From the NCBI RefSeq assembly GCF_009806985.1, contig NZ_WUAX01000008.1:154012-218011 (forward strand): a stretch of 64,000 bases of DNA, in the 5' to 3' direction. Origin of the DNA: Halorubrum sp. JWXQ-INN 858 (GTDB lineage: Archaea > Halobacteriota > Halobacteria > Halobacteriales > Haloferacaceae). Positions 26,965-34,900 of the stretch are shown here, in pieces. The translations under genes were made by a program, and so were the position numbers. Every line of letters starts with the position of its first letter. The stretch's first letter is position 1. A model generated the notes under the pieces. It saw only the letters and a program-made list of their open reading frames with translations. It was not told the origin of the DNA and did not search any database.

Positions 26965-28512
26965 TCACCACTCCGAGAAGCCGCCCTCGACGAGCGTGTC
27001 GGCCTGCACGCCGATGTACTCGCGTTGGGTGCCGTGGACCGCCTCGGTGAACGTCTCGCCCGCGGCGAGCCGTGACCGGACCCGATCGCGTTTCCAGCTC
27101 GCGGGCGTGACGCCGTTCTCGACGCGCCAGCGGAGCGGCGCGAGCCACGAGGCCGCCTCGGACGCCGAGCAGCCGGCCGTCCGCAGGCCGGCGGCGGCGT
27201 GGTCGAGCAGGTCCCCGTAGAGCCGTTCGGTGTCGTGCGTGCGCTCGCCGTCGGTCGCGATCCACTCGAGGTCGGCGTCGAGGCCGTCGGCGACCGCGCG
27301 GTAGAAGTTGTCGCGGGCGACCGTCCAGTCGAGGCCGGCGACCGGGTGCTCGTGGCGCGGGAGCGCCTCCATCAGCCCGGCGAAGGCGGCCTGGAACGCG
27401 ATGGAGTCGCGGACGGTCGGCTGGGCGGCGATCGGACGGAACTCGATCCTGGCGTTCGCGCTCGACCGGCTCGATCCCTCGAACACCGGGCGAACCCACC
27501 GCCAGTAGGTGCCGTGTTTGGTTCGGAACGTCGCGAACGCGTCGTCGAACCGGCTCGAGCCGTCGTCGTCGGGCATCGGGACGATCGTCTCGTCGCCGGC
27601 GATCCGGTCGACCGCCTCCTCGACGTCGTGGAGGTCCGCCGGGAAACACACCTTATCGGCGTCGGTGCGGGCGTTGAGAACGGACTCGAAGACGTGGATC
27701 CGGTTGCCGTGGGCGCCCTCCGCGAGGACGCGCTCGCCGTCCCATTCCTCGTCGTAGAGGTCGGGCGGGAAGAACGGCGAGTTGACCCCGAGCGCGAGCA
27801 GCGGCCCCGCGACCCGGAGCGCGTACCGGAAGTACTGCGGGAGCGCCGCCGCCTGCGCCGTCTGGTAGTGCGGCTGGATCGACGTGATCAGGCTCTCGGG
27901 CATCACCGTGTCGGCCGGCAGCGACACGCCGGGGGCCTCCAGACGGACCTCGCCGGAGCCCTCGGTGTCCGTGTTCGCCATCGCGTGATACCGCACGGAG
28001 TCGCTCATGTTCGCGGCGACGGTGACGCCGTCGACGTCGACGCTGTCGGTCAGGTAGTCGCGGGCGGTCTCGCCGGCCGGCGGGATGGTCCAGACGCCGT
28101 CGGAGACGAGCCGCATTCCCTCGACGCCCGCGGTCTCCTCGGCGGCCTCCAGCCGGGCACGGACCTCCGCGAGCTGCGCGCGCAGGCCGTGGTCCGACAG
28201 CGGCTGCGGGCTCGTCGACATCTCCGCGTTGTGGAGCCCGAGCTCCTTCTCGAACCCCATCAGCTCCAACAGCCGCCGAGGGACGCGCATCAGGGCGTAA
28301 TCGCCCGCGCGCGACTCCTCGCTCCAGCGTCCGTCGGCGACGGCGTAGAACTCGTACTCGAAGCCGACGATCGACTGCTGGTTGTCGAACGCGCCGTCCC
28401 GGATCCCGCGTTTCACGACCTCGGCCTCGTCGGCGGCCCGCGTGGCGAACGCGTCCAGGTCGACGTCGAGGGCCTCACGAACGCCGTCCGAGATCGGCGA
28501 GTCGGTGCTCAT
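26965..28512 (-). CDS. Glutamate-cysteine ligase family 2 (GCS2-like) enzyme
   Basis: 515 aa. The N-terminal SIVGFEYEFYAV is the GCS2/carboxylate-amine ligase signature in which glutamates bind Mg-ATP; EMSTSPQPLSDHG and SARIEFRPIAAQPT-like segments (ANARIEFRPIAAQP) continue the fold. Haloarchaea use gamma-glutamylcysteine as their main thiol, so ligation of Glu and Cys is plausible. This protein is longer than typical GshA and may be a paralogue with another amine substrate. ATG 28512 has a CTTTTTAC box 24-32 nt upstream. Confidence 0.7.
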   Translation of the reverse strand: MSTDSPISDGVREALDVDLDAFATRAADEAEVVKRGIRDGAFDNQQSIVGFEYEFYAVADGRWSEESRAGDYALMRVPRRLLELMGFEKELGLHNAEMSTSPQPLSDHGLRAQLAEVRARLEAAEETAGVEGMRLVSDGVWTIPPAGETARDYLTDSVDVDGVTVAANMSDSVRYHAMANTDTEGSGEVRLEAPGVSLPADTVMPESLITSIQPHYQTAQAAALPQYFRYALRVAGPLLALGVNSPFFPPDLYDEEWDGERVLAEGAHGNRIHVFESVLNARTDADKVCFPADLHDVEEAVDRIAGDETIVPMPDDDGSSRFDDAFATFRTKHGTYWRWVRPVFEGSSRSSANARIEFRPIAAQPTVRDSIAFQAAFAGLMEALPRHEHPVAGLDWTVARDNFYRAVADGLDADLEWIATDGERTHDTERLYGDLLDHAAAGLRTAGCSASEAASWLAPLRWRVENGVTPASWKRDRVRSRLAAGETFTEAVHGTQREYIGVQADTLVEGGFSEW

Positions 28513-28535
28513 TGCCCGGTCGACGGCCCCGCACA

Positions 28536-28544
28536 GTAAAAAGG
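28536..28544 (-). promoter_or_regulatory. TATA box of the GCS2-like gene
   Basis: Minus-strand CCTTTTTAC, 24-32 nt before ATG 28512. Confidence 0.5.
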
Positions 28545-28590
28545 GCGGCGACAGTCGACCGGTTCGGGGCGTGACACCAGCACACGTCCA

Positions 28591-28692
28591 CCGACAGCGC
28601 ATATCCGCCGACAGCGCACGTCCGCCGACAGTGCACCTCCGCCGACAGCGCACCTCCGCCGACAGTGCACCTCCGCCGACAGCGCACCTCCG
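28591..28692. repeat. 17-bp tandem repeat, six copies, between divergent genes
   Basis: Unit ccgacagcgcacctccg repeated exactly every 17 bp from 28591 to 28692, with one degenerate copy just before. Variation is confined to positions 8 (c/t) and 11-14. It lies 79 nt upstream of the GCS2-like start and 54 nt upstream of the ligase start. Confidence 0.95.
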
Positions 28693-28745
28693 CTGACCCC
28701 CACCCGCATCGGGGCGCTTTTGAGCCCGGATGGCGGATCCGTGAT

Positions 28746-30527
28746 ATGGAGTTCTCGGCGTTCGCGGACCGAATGGAGCGGCTGGAGGCCGAGCCCGCGG
28801 ACCTCGAAACGACGGCGGCCGTCGCGGCGCTGTTCGTCCGCGCCGACGACGAGTTGGCGACCGTGACCCGGTTCCTGCTCGGCCGGGTCTTCCCCGCCCA
28901 CGACACCCGAACGCTCGACGTCGGGCCCGCGACCTGCCACGAGGCGATCGCCCGCGCGGCCGGCCCGAACGTCGGACGGTCCGACGTCGAGGCGCGGCTC
29001 GCGGCGGTGGGCGAGATCGGCGCGGTCGCCGCCGACTACGAGTTCGGCGGCCAGCGGGGGCTGTCGGCGTTCGCGGGCGGGACCGACGGGCTCACCGTCG
29101 CCGAGGTCGACGCGACCCTCCGCGAGCTGGCGGCGGCCGACGGCGACGGCAGCGAGTCCCGGAAGGTGGAGGCCCTGTTCGGGCTGTTCAATCGGTCCGA
29201 GCCCGCCGAGGCGACGGCCCTGGCACGGCTCGTGCTCGGGGAGATGCGGATCGGCGTCGGCGAGGGGACCGTCCGGGACGCGATCGCGGAGGCGTTCCTC
29301 GCCGACCGTGGGACGATCCCCGACGAGGACGCTGAGGAGGTCCCCGTCACGTACGCCACCGACGCGGACGTCTCGGTCGTCGAGCGCGCGCTGCAGGTGA
29401 CGAACGACTACGGCCACGTGGCGACGCTGGCCCGCGAGGAGGGCGTTGACGGGCTCCGCGAGGAGCGACTCGTCGTGGGTCGGCCGGTCCAGGCGATGCT
29501 GGCACAGGCGGGGACCGCGGGCGACGCGCTCGCGGAGTTCGATTCGGTCGCCGTCGAAACGAAGTTCGACGGGGCGCGCGTGCAGGTACACTACGTCCCG
29601 CCGGACCGCTCCCCACCGGACGGGTCGACCCCGGCGGAGGGGCTCGGGCCGCGGCTGTACTCGCGGAACATGGACGACGTGACCGACGCGCTGCCGGAGA
29701 TCGTCGAGTACGTCGCGGACCGGGTCGACGTCCCGGTCATCCTCGACGCCGAAGCGATCGCCGTCGACGAGCACGGCGATCCCCTCCCGTTTCAGGAGGT
29801 GCTCCGCCGGTTCCGTCGGAAACACGACGTCGATCGGATGCGAGAGGCGGTCACGCTCGAGTTACACGCGTTCGACTGCCTCCATCTCGACGGGGACGAC
29901 CTGCTCGACGAGCCGCTCCGGGCCCGCCACGACGCGCTCGTCGAGGCCGTCCCCGACGCGGCCGGGACGCTCCGGATCGCGGACGACGCCCCGACGATCG
30001 AGGGGATCGAGGCGGCGGCGCTGGAGGCGGGTCACGAGGGGATCATGCTGAAGGACCCGGCCGGGGCGTACACCCCGGGCGACCGCGGGCGGAGCTGGCT
30101 GAAGCGGAAGCCCGACGTGGAGACGCTCGACGCGGTCGTCGTCGGCGCGGAGTGGGGCGAGGGGCGGCGCGCGGAGCTGTTCGGAACCTTCCTGCTTGCG
30201 GTACGCGACGGCGACGACTACCAGCCGATCGGGAAGGTGGCGACCGGGATCTCCGACGCCGAGCTCGCCGCGCTGACCGACCGGCTCGAACCGTCCGTCG
30301 TCGATGGCTCCGGAACGACGGTCAGCTTCCGTCCCGAAGTCGTCTTCGAGGTCGGCTACGAGGAGATACAGACGTCGCCGACGTACGCGTCGGGCTACGC
30401 GCTTCGGTTCCCCCGGTTCGTCGGCGTCCGGGAGGACAAGGACGTCGACGACGCGGACACCCTCGACCGAGTCGAGCGGCTCGCCGAAGGCACCGACGCC
30501 GGTCCGGATCGCCGGGGCGATAATTGA
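28746..30527 (+). CDS. ligA: ATP-dependent DNA ligase
   Basis: 593 aa archaeal/eukaryotic type I ligase that seals Okazaki-fragment and repair nicks. The N-terminal DNA-binding domain covers about residues 1-240. The nucleotidyltransferase motif I is ETKFDGARVQVHY with K273 as the AMP-accepting lysine. Further motifs include LYSRNMDDVT, DAEAIAVDE, EGIMLKDP and RSWLKRKPD; the OB fold ends the protein. Length is typical of archaeal Lig1. ATG 28746 follows CTTTTGAG by about 25 nt. Confidence 0.95.
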   Translation: MEFSAFADRMERLEAEPADLETTAAVAALFVRADDELATVTRFLLGRVFPAHDTRTLDVGPATCHEAIARAAGPNVGRSDVEARLAAVGEIGAVAADYEFGGQRGLSAFAGGTDGLTVAEVDATLRELAAADGDGSESRKVEALFGLFNRSEPAEATALARLVLGEMRIGVGEGTVRDAIAEAFLADRGTIPDEDAEEVPVTYATDADVSVVERALQVTNDYGHVATLAREEGVDGLREERLVVGRPVQAMLAQAGTAGDALAEFDSVAVETKFDGARVQVHYVPPDRSPPDGSTPAEGLGPRLYSRNMDDVTDALPEIVEYVADRVDVPVILDAEAIAVDEHGDPLPFQEVLRRFRRKHDVDRMREAVTLELHAFDCLHLDGDDLLDEPLRARHDALVEAVPDAAGTLRIADDAPTIEGIEAAALEAGHEGIMLKDPAGAYTPGDRGRSWLKRKPDVETLDAVVVGAEWGEGRRAELFGTFLLAVRDGDDYQPIGKVATGISDAELAALTDRLEPSVVDGSGTTVSFRPEVVFEVGYEEIQTSPTYASGYALRFPRFVGVREDKDVDDADTLDRVERLAEGTDAGPDRRGDN

Positions 30528-30553
30528 AAGGGGTGGCCGTCGTACGGGACACG

Positions 30554-31702
30554 ATGGGATCGGATCCGACCGTCGTGATCGTCGCCGCAGACGCGGAGCG
30601 CGGAGCCGCGGCCGGCGACGCGCTCGGGTCCGTCACGAGCGACCTCGTGTCCGTCGAAACCGCGTCGGAGGCGGTCGCGGCGCTCCGCGACCGCGACCGC
30701 GACGAGCATCCCGCCGACGCGGTCCCGGTCCACGTCGTCGTGGTTGCGGCCGCAGGGGGCCAAGGCGTGATCGGGTCGGTCGAGACGCTCATCGAGGCCG
30801 ATCACGCGGTGCCGATCGTCGTGTACGCTGAGGGGCTTTCGGGAGGGACGCTGCGTGAACTCCTCGCGAGGGAGCACGTGGACTACGTCCCGGCCGACGC
30901 CCACGGGGCGACCGATCTGCTCGCGGCCCGAGTGCGCCGTGCCGTCCTCGACCGACGCGATCGACAGCGCAGGGCCGAGGCGCGCGAGCGGACGCCGTCG
31001 ATGCTCGACGACGTTTCGGAGGCCGTCTTCGTTCTCAACCCCGACCGACACGTCGTCTACTGCAACCGCGCGGCGGAAGGACTGTTCGGGCGCGGACGCG
31101 AGGAGGCGCTCGGCCGTCGACTCGACACGTTCGCGCGGACCGACGACACCGCCTTCGAACGGGCGATCCAGGGGGCGCTTGACCGGGGGGAGGTCGTCGC
31201 CTTCGAGGCGGAGGTCGACGGGACACACTACGACGTCCGGGCGTACCCGATCGCGGCCGGGCTGTCCGTGTTCGCCCGCGACGTCACGGAGCGACACGAG
31301 CGCCACCGACTGTTCCAGGCCGTCTTCGGCGGTGCGATGGACGCGATGCTGATCGCCGACGACGACGGGCGGTACGTCGACGTCAACGCGGCCGCGGTCG
31401 AACTGGCCGGCGTCGGGAGCGTCGACGACCTCGTCGGGCGCTCGATCGAGGAGTTCGCCCCGCCGGAGTACGACGTCGCCGCCGCCTGGGCGCGGTTCCG
31501 CACGTCCGACCGGGACCGCGGGCTCTTCCCGTTGGTTCGGGCCGACGGCGGCCGTCGCGTCGTCGAGTTCGCGGCAACGCCGAACGTCGTCGAGGGGCGA
31601 CACCTCTCCGTGATCCGCGACGTGACCGGTCGGGAGGGGTATCCGGCTTTCGACGCCGTCGTCGAGGACGCGGCACGGGCGACGGGGGCAAGTGGTCGGT
31701 AG
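30554..31702 (+). CDS. Receiver-like plus two-PAS-domain protein without kinase
   Basis: 382 aa. Residues 1-125 resemble a receiver fold (PTVVIVAADAERGAAAGDAL), but the usual phospho-acceptor position is not convincing, so it may be a pseudo-receiver. PAS 1 is about residues 145-250 (LDDVSEAVFVLNPDRHVVYCNRAA) in pieces; PAS 2 is about 260-365 (AMDAMLIADDDGRYVDVNAAA). A HisKA/ATPase module would normally follow in haloarchaeal kinases, but the ORF stops 15 residues after PAS 2. ATG 30554 was chosen over TTG 30524. It is 26 nt from the ligase stop. Confidence 0.75.
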   Translation: MGSDPTVVIVAADAERGAAAGDALGSVTSDLVSVETASEAVAALRDRDRDEHPADAVPVHVVVVAAAGGQGVIGSVETLIEADHAVPIVVYAEGLSGGTLRELLAREHVDYVPADAHGATDLLAARVRRAVLDRRDRQRRAEARERTPSMLDDVSEAVFVLNPDRHVVYCNRAAEGLFGRGREEALGRRLDTFARTDDTAFERAIQGALDRGEVVAFEAEVDGTHYDVRAYPIAAGLSVFARDVTERHERHRLFQAVFGGAMDAMLIADDDGRYVDVNAAAVELAGVGSVDDLVGRSIEEFAPPEYDVAAAWARFRTSDRDRGLFPLVRADGGRRVVEFAATPNVVEGRHLSVIRDVTGREGYPAFDAVVEDAARATGASGR

Positions 31703-31770
31703 CCGGGGAGGGATCGGTAACCTGGGGCGGATCGGTAGCCGAGGACGGATCGGTAGCCGAGGAGAATGGG
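31691..31770 (+). repeat. 18-bp tail repeat with four in-phase stop codons
   Basis: The PAS gene stop TAG at 31700 is followed by TAA at 31718, TAG at 31736 and TAG at 31754, all spaced exactly 18 bp and all in the gene's frame. The unit is roughly ggatcggtagccgaggac. Confidence 0.93.
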
Positions 31771-31835
31771 GCGTACTGACACGACGTGCCCCGATCGATG
31801 GGCACTCTCAAGGGCTCGTGGACGGATCGTCGGGT

Positions 31836-32582
31836 ATGACCGTTCGTTACGACGGCCTCACGGTCGAGTGGCTCGGGTACGCGACCGCGCGCGTCGAGAC
31901 CGACGACGGGTTCGTCGCGTACACCGACCCGGGGCGGTACGGCGTGCTGGACGACTACTGGGCGCGCGACGGCGACCTCGTCGTCGTCACCCACGACCAC
32001 CACTACGATTCGGACGGGATCCGCTCGGTCGCCGCCGCGAACGCGACGCTCGTGATCTACGAGGCCGTCGACCCCGCGGGGATCGACCGCGACGTGGAGT
32101 CGATCGAGGCGCTGGCGGCCGACTACGACGTCGTCCGCGTCGACGACGAGTCGCGCGTCGACGTCGGATCCCGCGTCGACGGCGCGTCCCTCGACGCGAC
32201 CGTCTGGTCGGTGCCCGCCCACAACGAGCCCGACGGCCCCTGTGCCGACGAGGACGGCTCGGTCCCGCACCCGCCGGGCTTCGGCTGCGGGTTCCTCCTG
32301 TCGATCGGGGACCGGACCGTCTTCTGGCCGGGGGACTCGGACGCGCTCGACGGCTTCGCCGAGCTCGAGGTCGACCTCTTCCTCGGCAACATCGGCGGCG
32401 GCGGGATCGTCTCGGACCGCCACGAGACCGCCGCCCTGGCCGAGCGGATGGGGCCGGACCTCGTCGTCCCGATCCACTACGACACGTTCGACGCGCTGGC
32501 GGCGGACGGCGGGGCGTTCGCCGCCGACGTCGCCGCGCGCTCGATCCCGGTCGCGCTCGACGAGCGCTCCGCGAACCAGTAG
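31836..32582 (+). CDS. Metallo-beta-lactamase-fold hydrolase (UlaG-like)
   Basis: 248 aa. The metal site is THDHHYDSDG (HxH with a downstream Asp), followed by VPAHN, FWPGDSD and VPIHYDTF, in the order seen in the UlaG/UPF0173 branch of the metallo-beta-lactamase superfamily. Two metal ions and a phosphodiester or lactone substrate are expected from the family; the actual substrate is unknown. ATG 31836 is the start of the conserved TVRYDGLTVEWLGYAT. Confidence 0.82.
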   Translation: MTVRYDGLTVEWLGYATARVETDDGFVAYTDPGRYGVLDDYWARDGDLVVVTHDHHYDSDGIRSVAAANATLVIYEAVDPAGIDRDVESIEALAADYDVVRVDDESRVDVGSRVDGASLDATVWSVPAHNEPDGPCADEDGSVPHPPGFGCGFLLSIGDRTVFWPGDSDALDGFAELEVDLFLGNIGGGGIVSDRHETAALAERMGPDLVVPIHYDTFDALAADGGAFAADVAARSIPVALDERSANQ

Positions 32583-32640
32583 GCGGCGCGTCCCCGGAGC
32601 GCGGGGAATCGTTTTCCCGGTGGGAGCCCTACGCCCGGAC

Positions 32641-33288
32641 ATGTACGTCCGCGACGCCAAGAACCGGGACGAGGCGTGGTTGTTGGACGAGATCGAGCGC
32701 ATGGGCCTCGACGAGGCCGCCTTCCGCTCGCGCGACTACGTGATCGCGGTCGACCAGGAGTCGGGCGACCGGGCCGGCTTCGGACGGCTGCGGATCCACA
32801 AGCCCCGGAGCGACGCGGCTGACGGGAGCGCCGACGGGGACCGGGACGCCGGCGAGGACGCTGACGCCGACGGGGAAGTCATCGAACTCACCGGGATCGG
32901 CGTTCTCGAGACGTGGCGGGGCTGTGGCGTCGGCGCACACGTCATCGAGCGGCTGGTCGACACCGCCGCTGCGGACGGTTTCGAGGCCGTCTACGTCCTC
33001 ACGGACCAGCCCGACTACCTGGCGCAGTTCGGGTTCGATCCCGTCGCCGACGACGCGCTGCCCGCCGTGCTGGTCGACCGGCTCGGGGAGAAGCGCGAGA
33101 CGGTCTCGGACGACGTCGTCGGGCTCCGGATCGACGTCGACGAGTTCGCCATGACCGACCGCCTCCGCGAGGCGTTTAAATCGGCAACGCCGGGCACCGA
33201 CGCGGACGAGCCGGACGCGACCGAATCGCCGGAGGACTTCGGGATCGACCCGGAGACGGCGACGTATAAGTACGATACCGGCAGGTGA
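32641..33288 (+). CDS. GNAT family N-acetyltransferase
   Basis: 215 aa. The acetyl-CoA loop is TWRGCGVGAHVIERL (RxxGxG). A low-complexity acidic insertion (about residues 60-80) splits the N-terminal half, and residues 150-215 form an extra C-terminal region ending in PETATYKYDTGR. ATG 32641 is 25-30 nt after a CGTTTTCC element. Its final codons and stop are the template for the 32-bp downstream repeat. Substrate unknown. Confidence 0.8.
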   Translation: MYVRDAKNRDEAWLLDEIERMGLDEAAFRSRDYVIAVDQESGDRAGFGRLRIHKPRSDAADGSADGDRDAGEDADADGEVIELTGIGVLETWRGCGVGAHVIERLVDTAAADGFEAVYVLTDQPDYLAQFGFDPVADDALPAVLVDRLGEKRETVSDDVVGLRIDVDEFAMTDRLREAFKSATPGTDADEPDATESPEDFGIDPETATYKYDTGR

Positions 33289-33380
33289 CGGCGACGTATA
33301 AGTACGATACCGGCAGGTGACGGCGATATATAAACAGGACATCGACAGGTGACGGCAGTATATATAAGGCACCGACAAGC
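33255..33380 (+). repeat. 32-bp tail repeat, four copies, with TATA-like cores
   Basis: Copies begin at 33255, 33287, 33319 and 33351 (the last 30 bp). Copies 1 and 2 appear identical. TGA stops fall at 33286, 33318 and 33350. Copies 3 and 4 have drifted to gatatataaac and gtatatataagg, strong TATA-like sequences 60-105 nt before cdd. Confidence 0.95.
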
Positions 33381-33440
33381 GACGGCGGCCGGCGACCGCC
33401 GACCCGGCCACTTATCGGCGTCCCGTCCGATCCGCGGGGT

Positions 33441-33887
33441 ATGGACCCACTGATACGTGCCGCCCGCGACGCGCTGGCGGACGCCTACGTCCCGTACTCC
33501 GACTACCGGGTCGGTGCCGCGCTCTTGACCGCCGACGGCACCGTGTACACGGGCTGTAACATCGAGAACGCGAACTACTCGAACAGCCTCCACGCCGAGG
33601 AGGTCGCGGTCGCGGAGGCGGTGAAGAACGGCCACGACGGGTTCGAGCGGATCGCCGTCACCTCCGGCGTCCGCGACGGCGTCACCCCCTGCGGGATGTG
33701 CCGGCAGACGCTCGCGGAGTTCGCCGACGGCGACCTCGAGGTCGTCTGTGACGAGGGCGACGGGGAGACGACCGCGTACACCCTCGACGAGCTGTTGCCG
33801 AACACGATCTCGCTCGCGACGCTGGAGGACGCGAAGGCGGAGTCGGAAGCGGAAACGGAGACGAAGGCGGAGGAGTCGGGGGAATGA
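33441..33887 (+). CDS. cdd: Cytidine deaminase
   Basis: 148 aa zinc enzyme converting (deoxy)cytidine to (deoxy)uridine. The zinc site is HAE (H51, catalytic E53) with PCGMC (C84, C87). The short homotetrameric-type length usually goes with a CAE motif; here the first ligand is His, as in the longer dimeric enzymes. The C-terminal 20 residues are acidic low complexity. ATG 33441 follows CCACTTATC by about 27 nt. The stop overlaps the start of uridine phosphorylase (ATGA), so the two are translationally coupled. Confidence 0.93.
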   Translation: MDPLIRAARDALADAYVPYSDYRVGAALLTADGTVYTGCNIENANYSNSLHAEEVAVAEAVKNGHDGFERIAVTSGVRDGVTPCGMCRQTLAEFADGDLEVVCDEGDGETTAYTLDELLPNTISLATLEDAKAESEAETETKAEESGE

Positions 33888-34702
33888 CCGGGGACAGCGA
33901 GGACCCGAACGCGGAGGTCCAGTACCACGTCGAGGTCGGTCCCGGCGACGTCGCCGACGCCGTCCTCCTCCCGGGGAACCCCGAGCGCGTCGACAAGGTC
34001 ACGGCGCTGTGGGACGACCACGAGGAGGTCGCACACCACCGCGAGTACCGCACCGCCACGGGGACGTACGACGACACTCCGATCTCCGTGACGTCGACCG
34101 GGATCGGCTCGCCGTCCGCCACCATCGCCGTCGAGGAGCTGGCGCGGGTCGGCGTCGACACGTTCATTCGGGTCGGCTCGTGCGGGGCGATCCAGCGGGG
34201 GATGGAGGTCGGCGACCTCGTGATCACGACCGGGGCCGTCCGCCAGGAGGGGACGAGCGACGAGTACGTGCGCGAGGACTACCCCGCGACCGCGGACGGC
34301 GAGGTCGTCTCGGCGCTCGTCGCCGCCGCCGAGCGGCTCGGCCACGACTACCACACCGGGATCACGATGAGCGCCGACTCCTTTTACGCGGGGCAGGGTC
34401 GCCCCGGCTTCGAGGGGTTCCGCGCGGCCGGCTCCGAGGCGCTCGTCGAGGAGCTTCAGGCCGCGAACGTGAAGAACGTCGAGATGGAGGCGTCGTCCAT
34501 CCTCACGGTCGCCAACGTGTACGGGCTGCGCGCGGGCGCGGTCTGTTCGGTGTACGCCAACCGCGTGACCGGCGAGTTCCGAACCGAGGGCGAGTCGCGC
34601 GCGGCCGAGACCGCGAGCCTGGCGGTGGCGCTGCTCGCGCGGATGGACGAGGTCAAACGCGAGGCCGGCGCGGACCGGTGGCATGCGGGGCTCACCTTAT
34701 AA
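33884..34702 (+). CDS. udp: Uridine phosphorylase (nucleoside phosphorylase family)
   Basis: 272 aa. Splits uridine with phosphate into uracil and ribose-1-phosphate. The phosphate-binding LPGNPERVDKV, RVGSCGAIQ and the nucleoside site VEMEASSIL are the NP-I family motifs in the uridine phosphorylase variant. It overlaps cdd by 4 nt; together they turn cytidine into uracil and ribose-1-phosphate, which some archaea route into central carbon metabolism. Confidence 0.9.
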   Translation: MTGDSEDPNAEVQYHVEVGPGDVADAVLLPGNPERVDKVTALWDDHEEVAHHREYRTATGTYDDTPISVTSTGIGSPSATIAVEELARVGVDTFIRVGSCGAIQRGMEVGDLVITTGAVRQEGTSDEYVREDYPATADGEVVSALVAAAERLGHDYHTGITMSADSFYAGQGRPGFEGFRAAGSEALVEELQAANVKNVEMEASSILTVANVYGLRAGAVCSVYANRVTGEFRTEGESRAAETASLAVALLARMDEVKREAGADRWHAGLTL

Positions 34703-34900
34703 GGCGTCGTCCTCGATGGCGCGTCGCCCTCACCGACGCGTCTTCGCGTCGCCCCCGCTGACGCGTCTTCGCGTCCCGGAACGAACGTCGCAAAACCGAT
34801 CGCGTGGATCCCGCTTCGATCGCGGATCCTCGATGAACGATGACCGGGGACCGGGAACGGTTTCAAAGCGTCTTTATCCACGGACTGCCGACCGACACGC

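Noticed and set aside
28591..28692. A CRISPR array
   Set aside because: The 17-bp units are contiguous with no unique spacers, and no cas genes are near.
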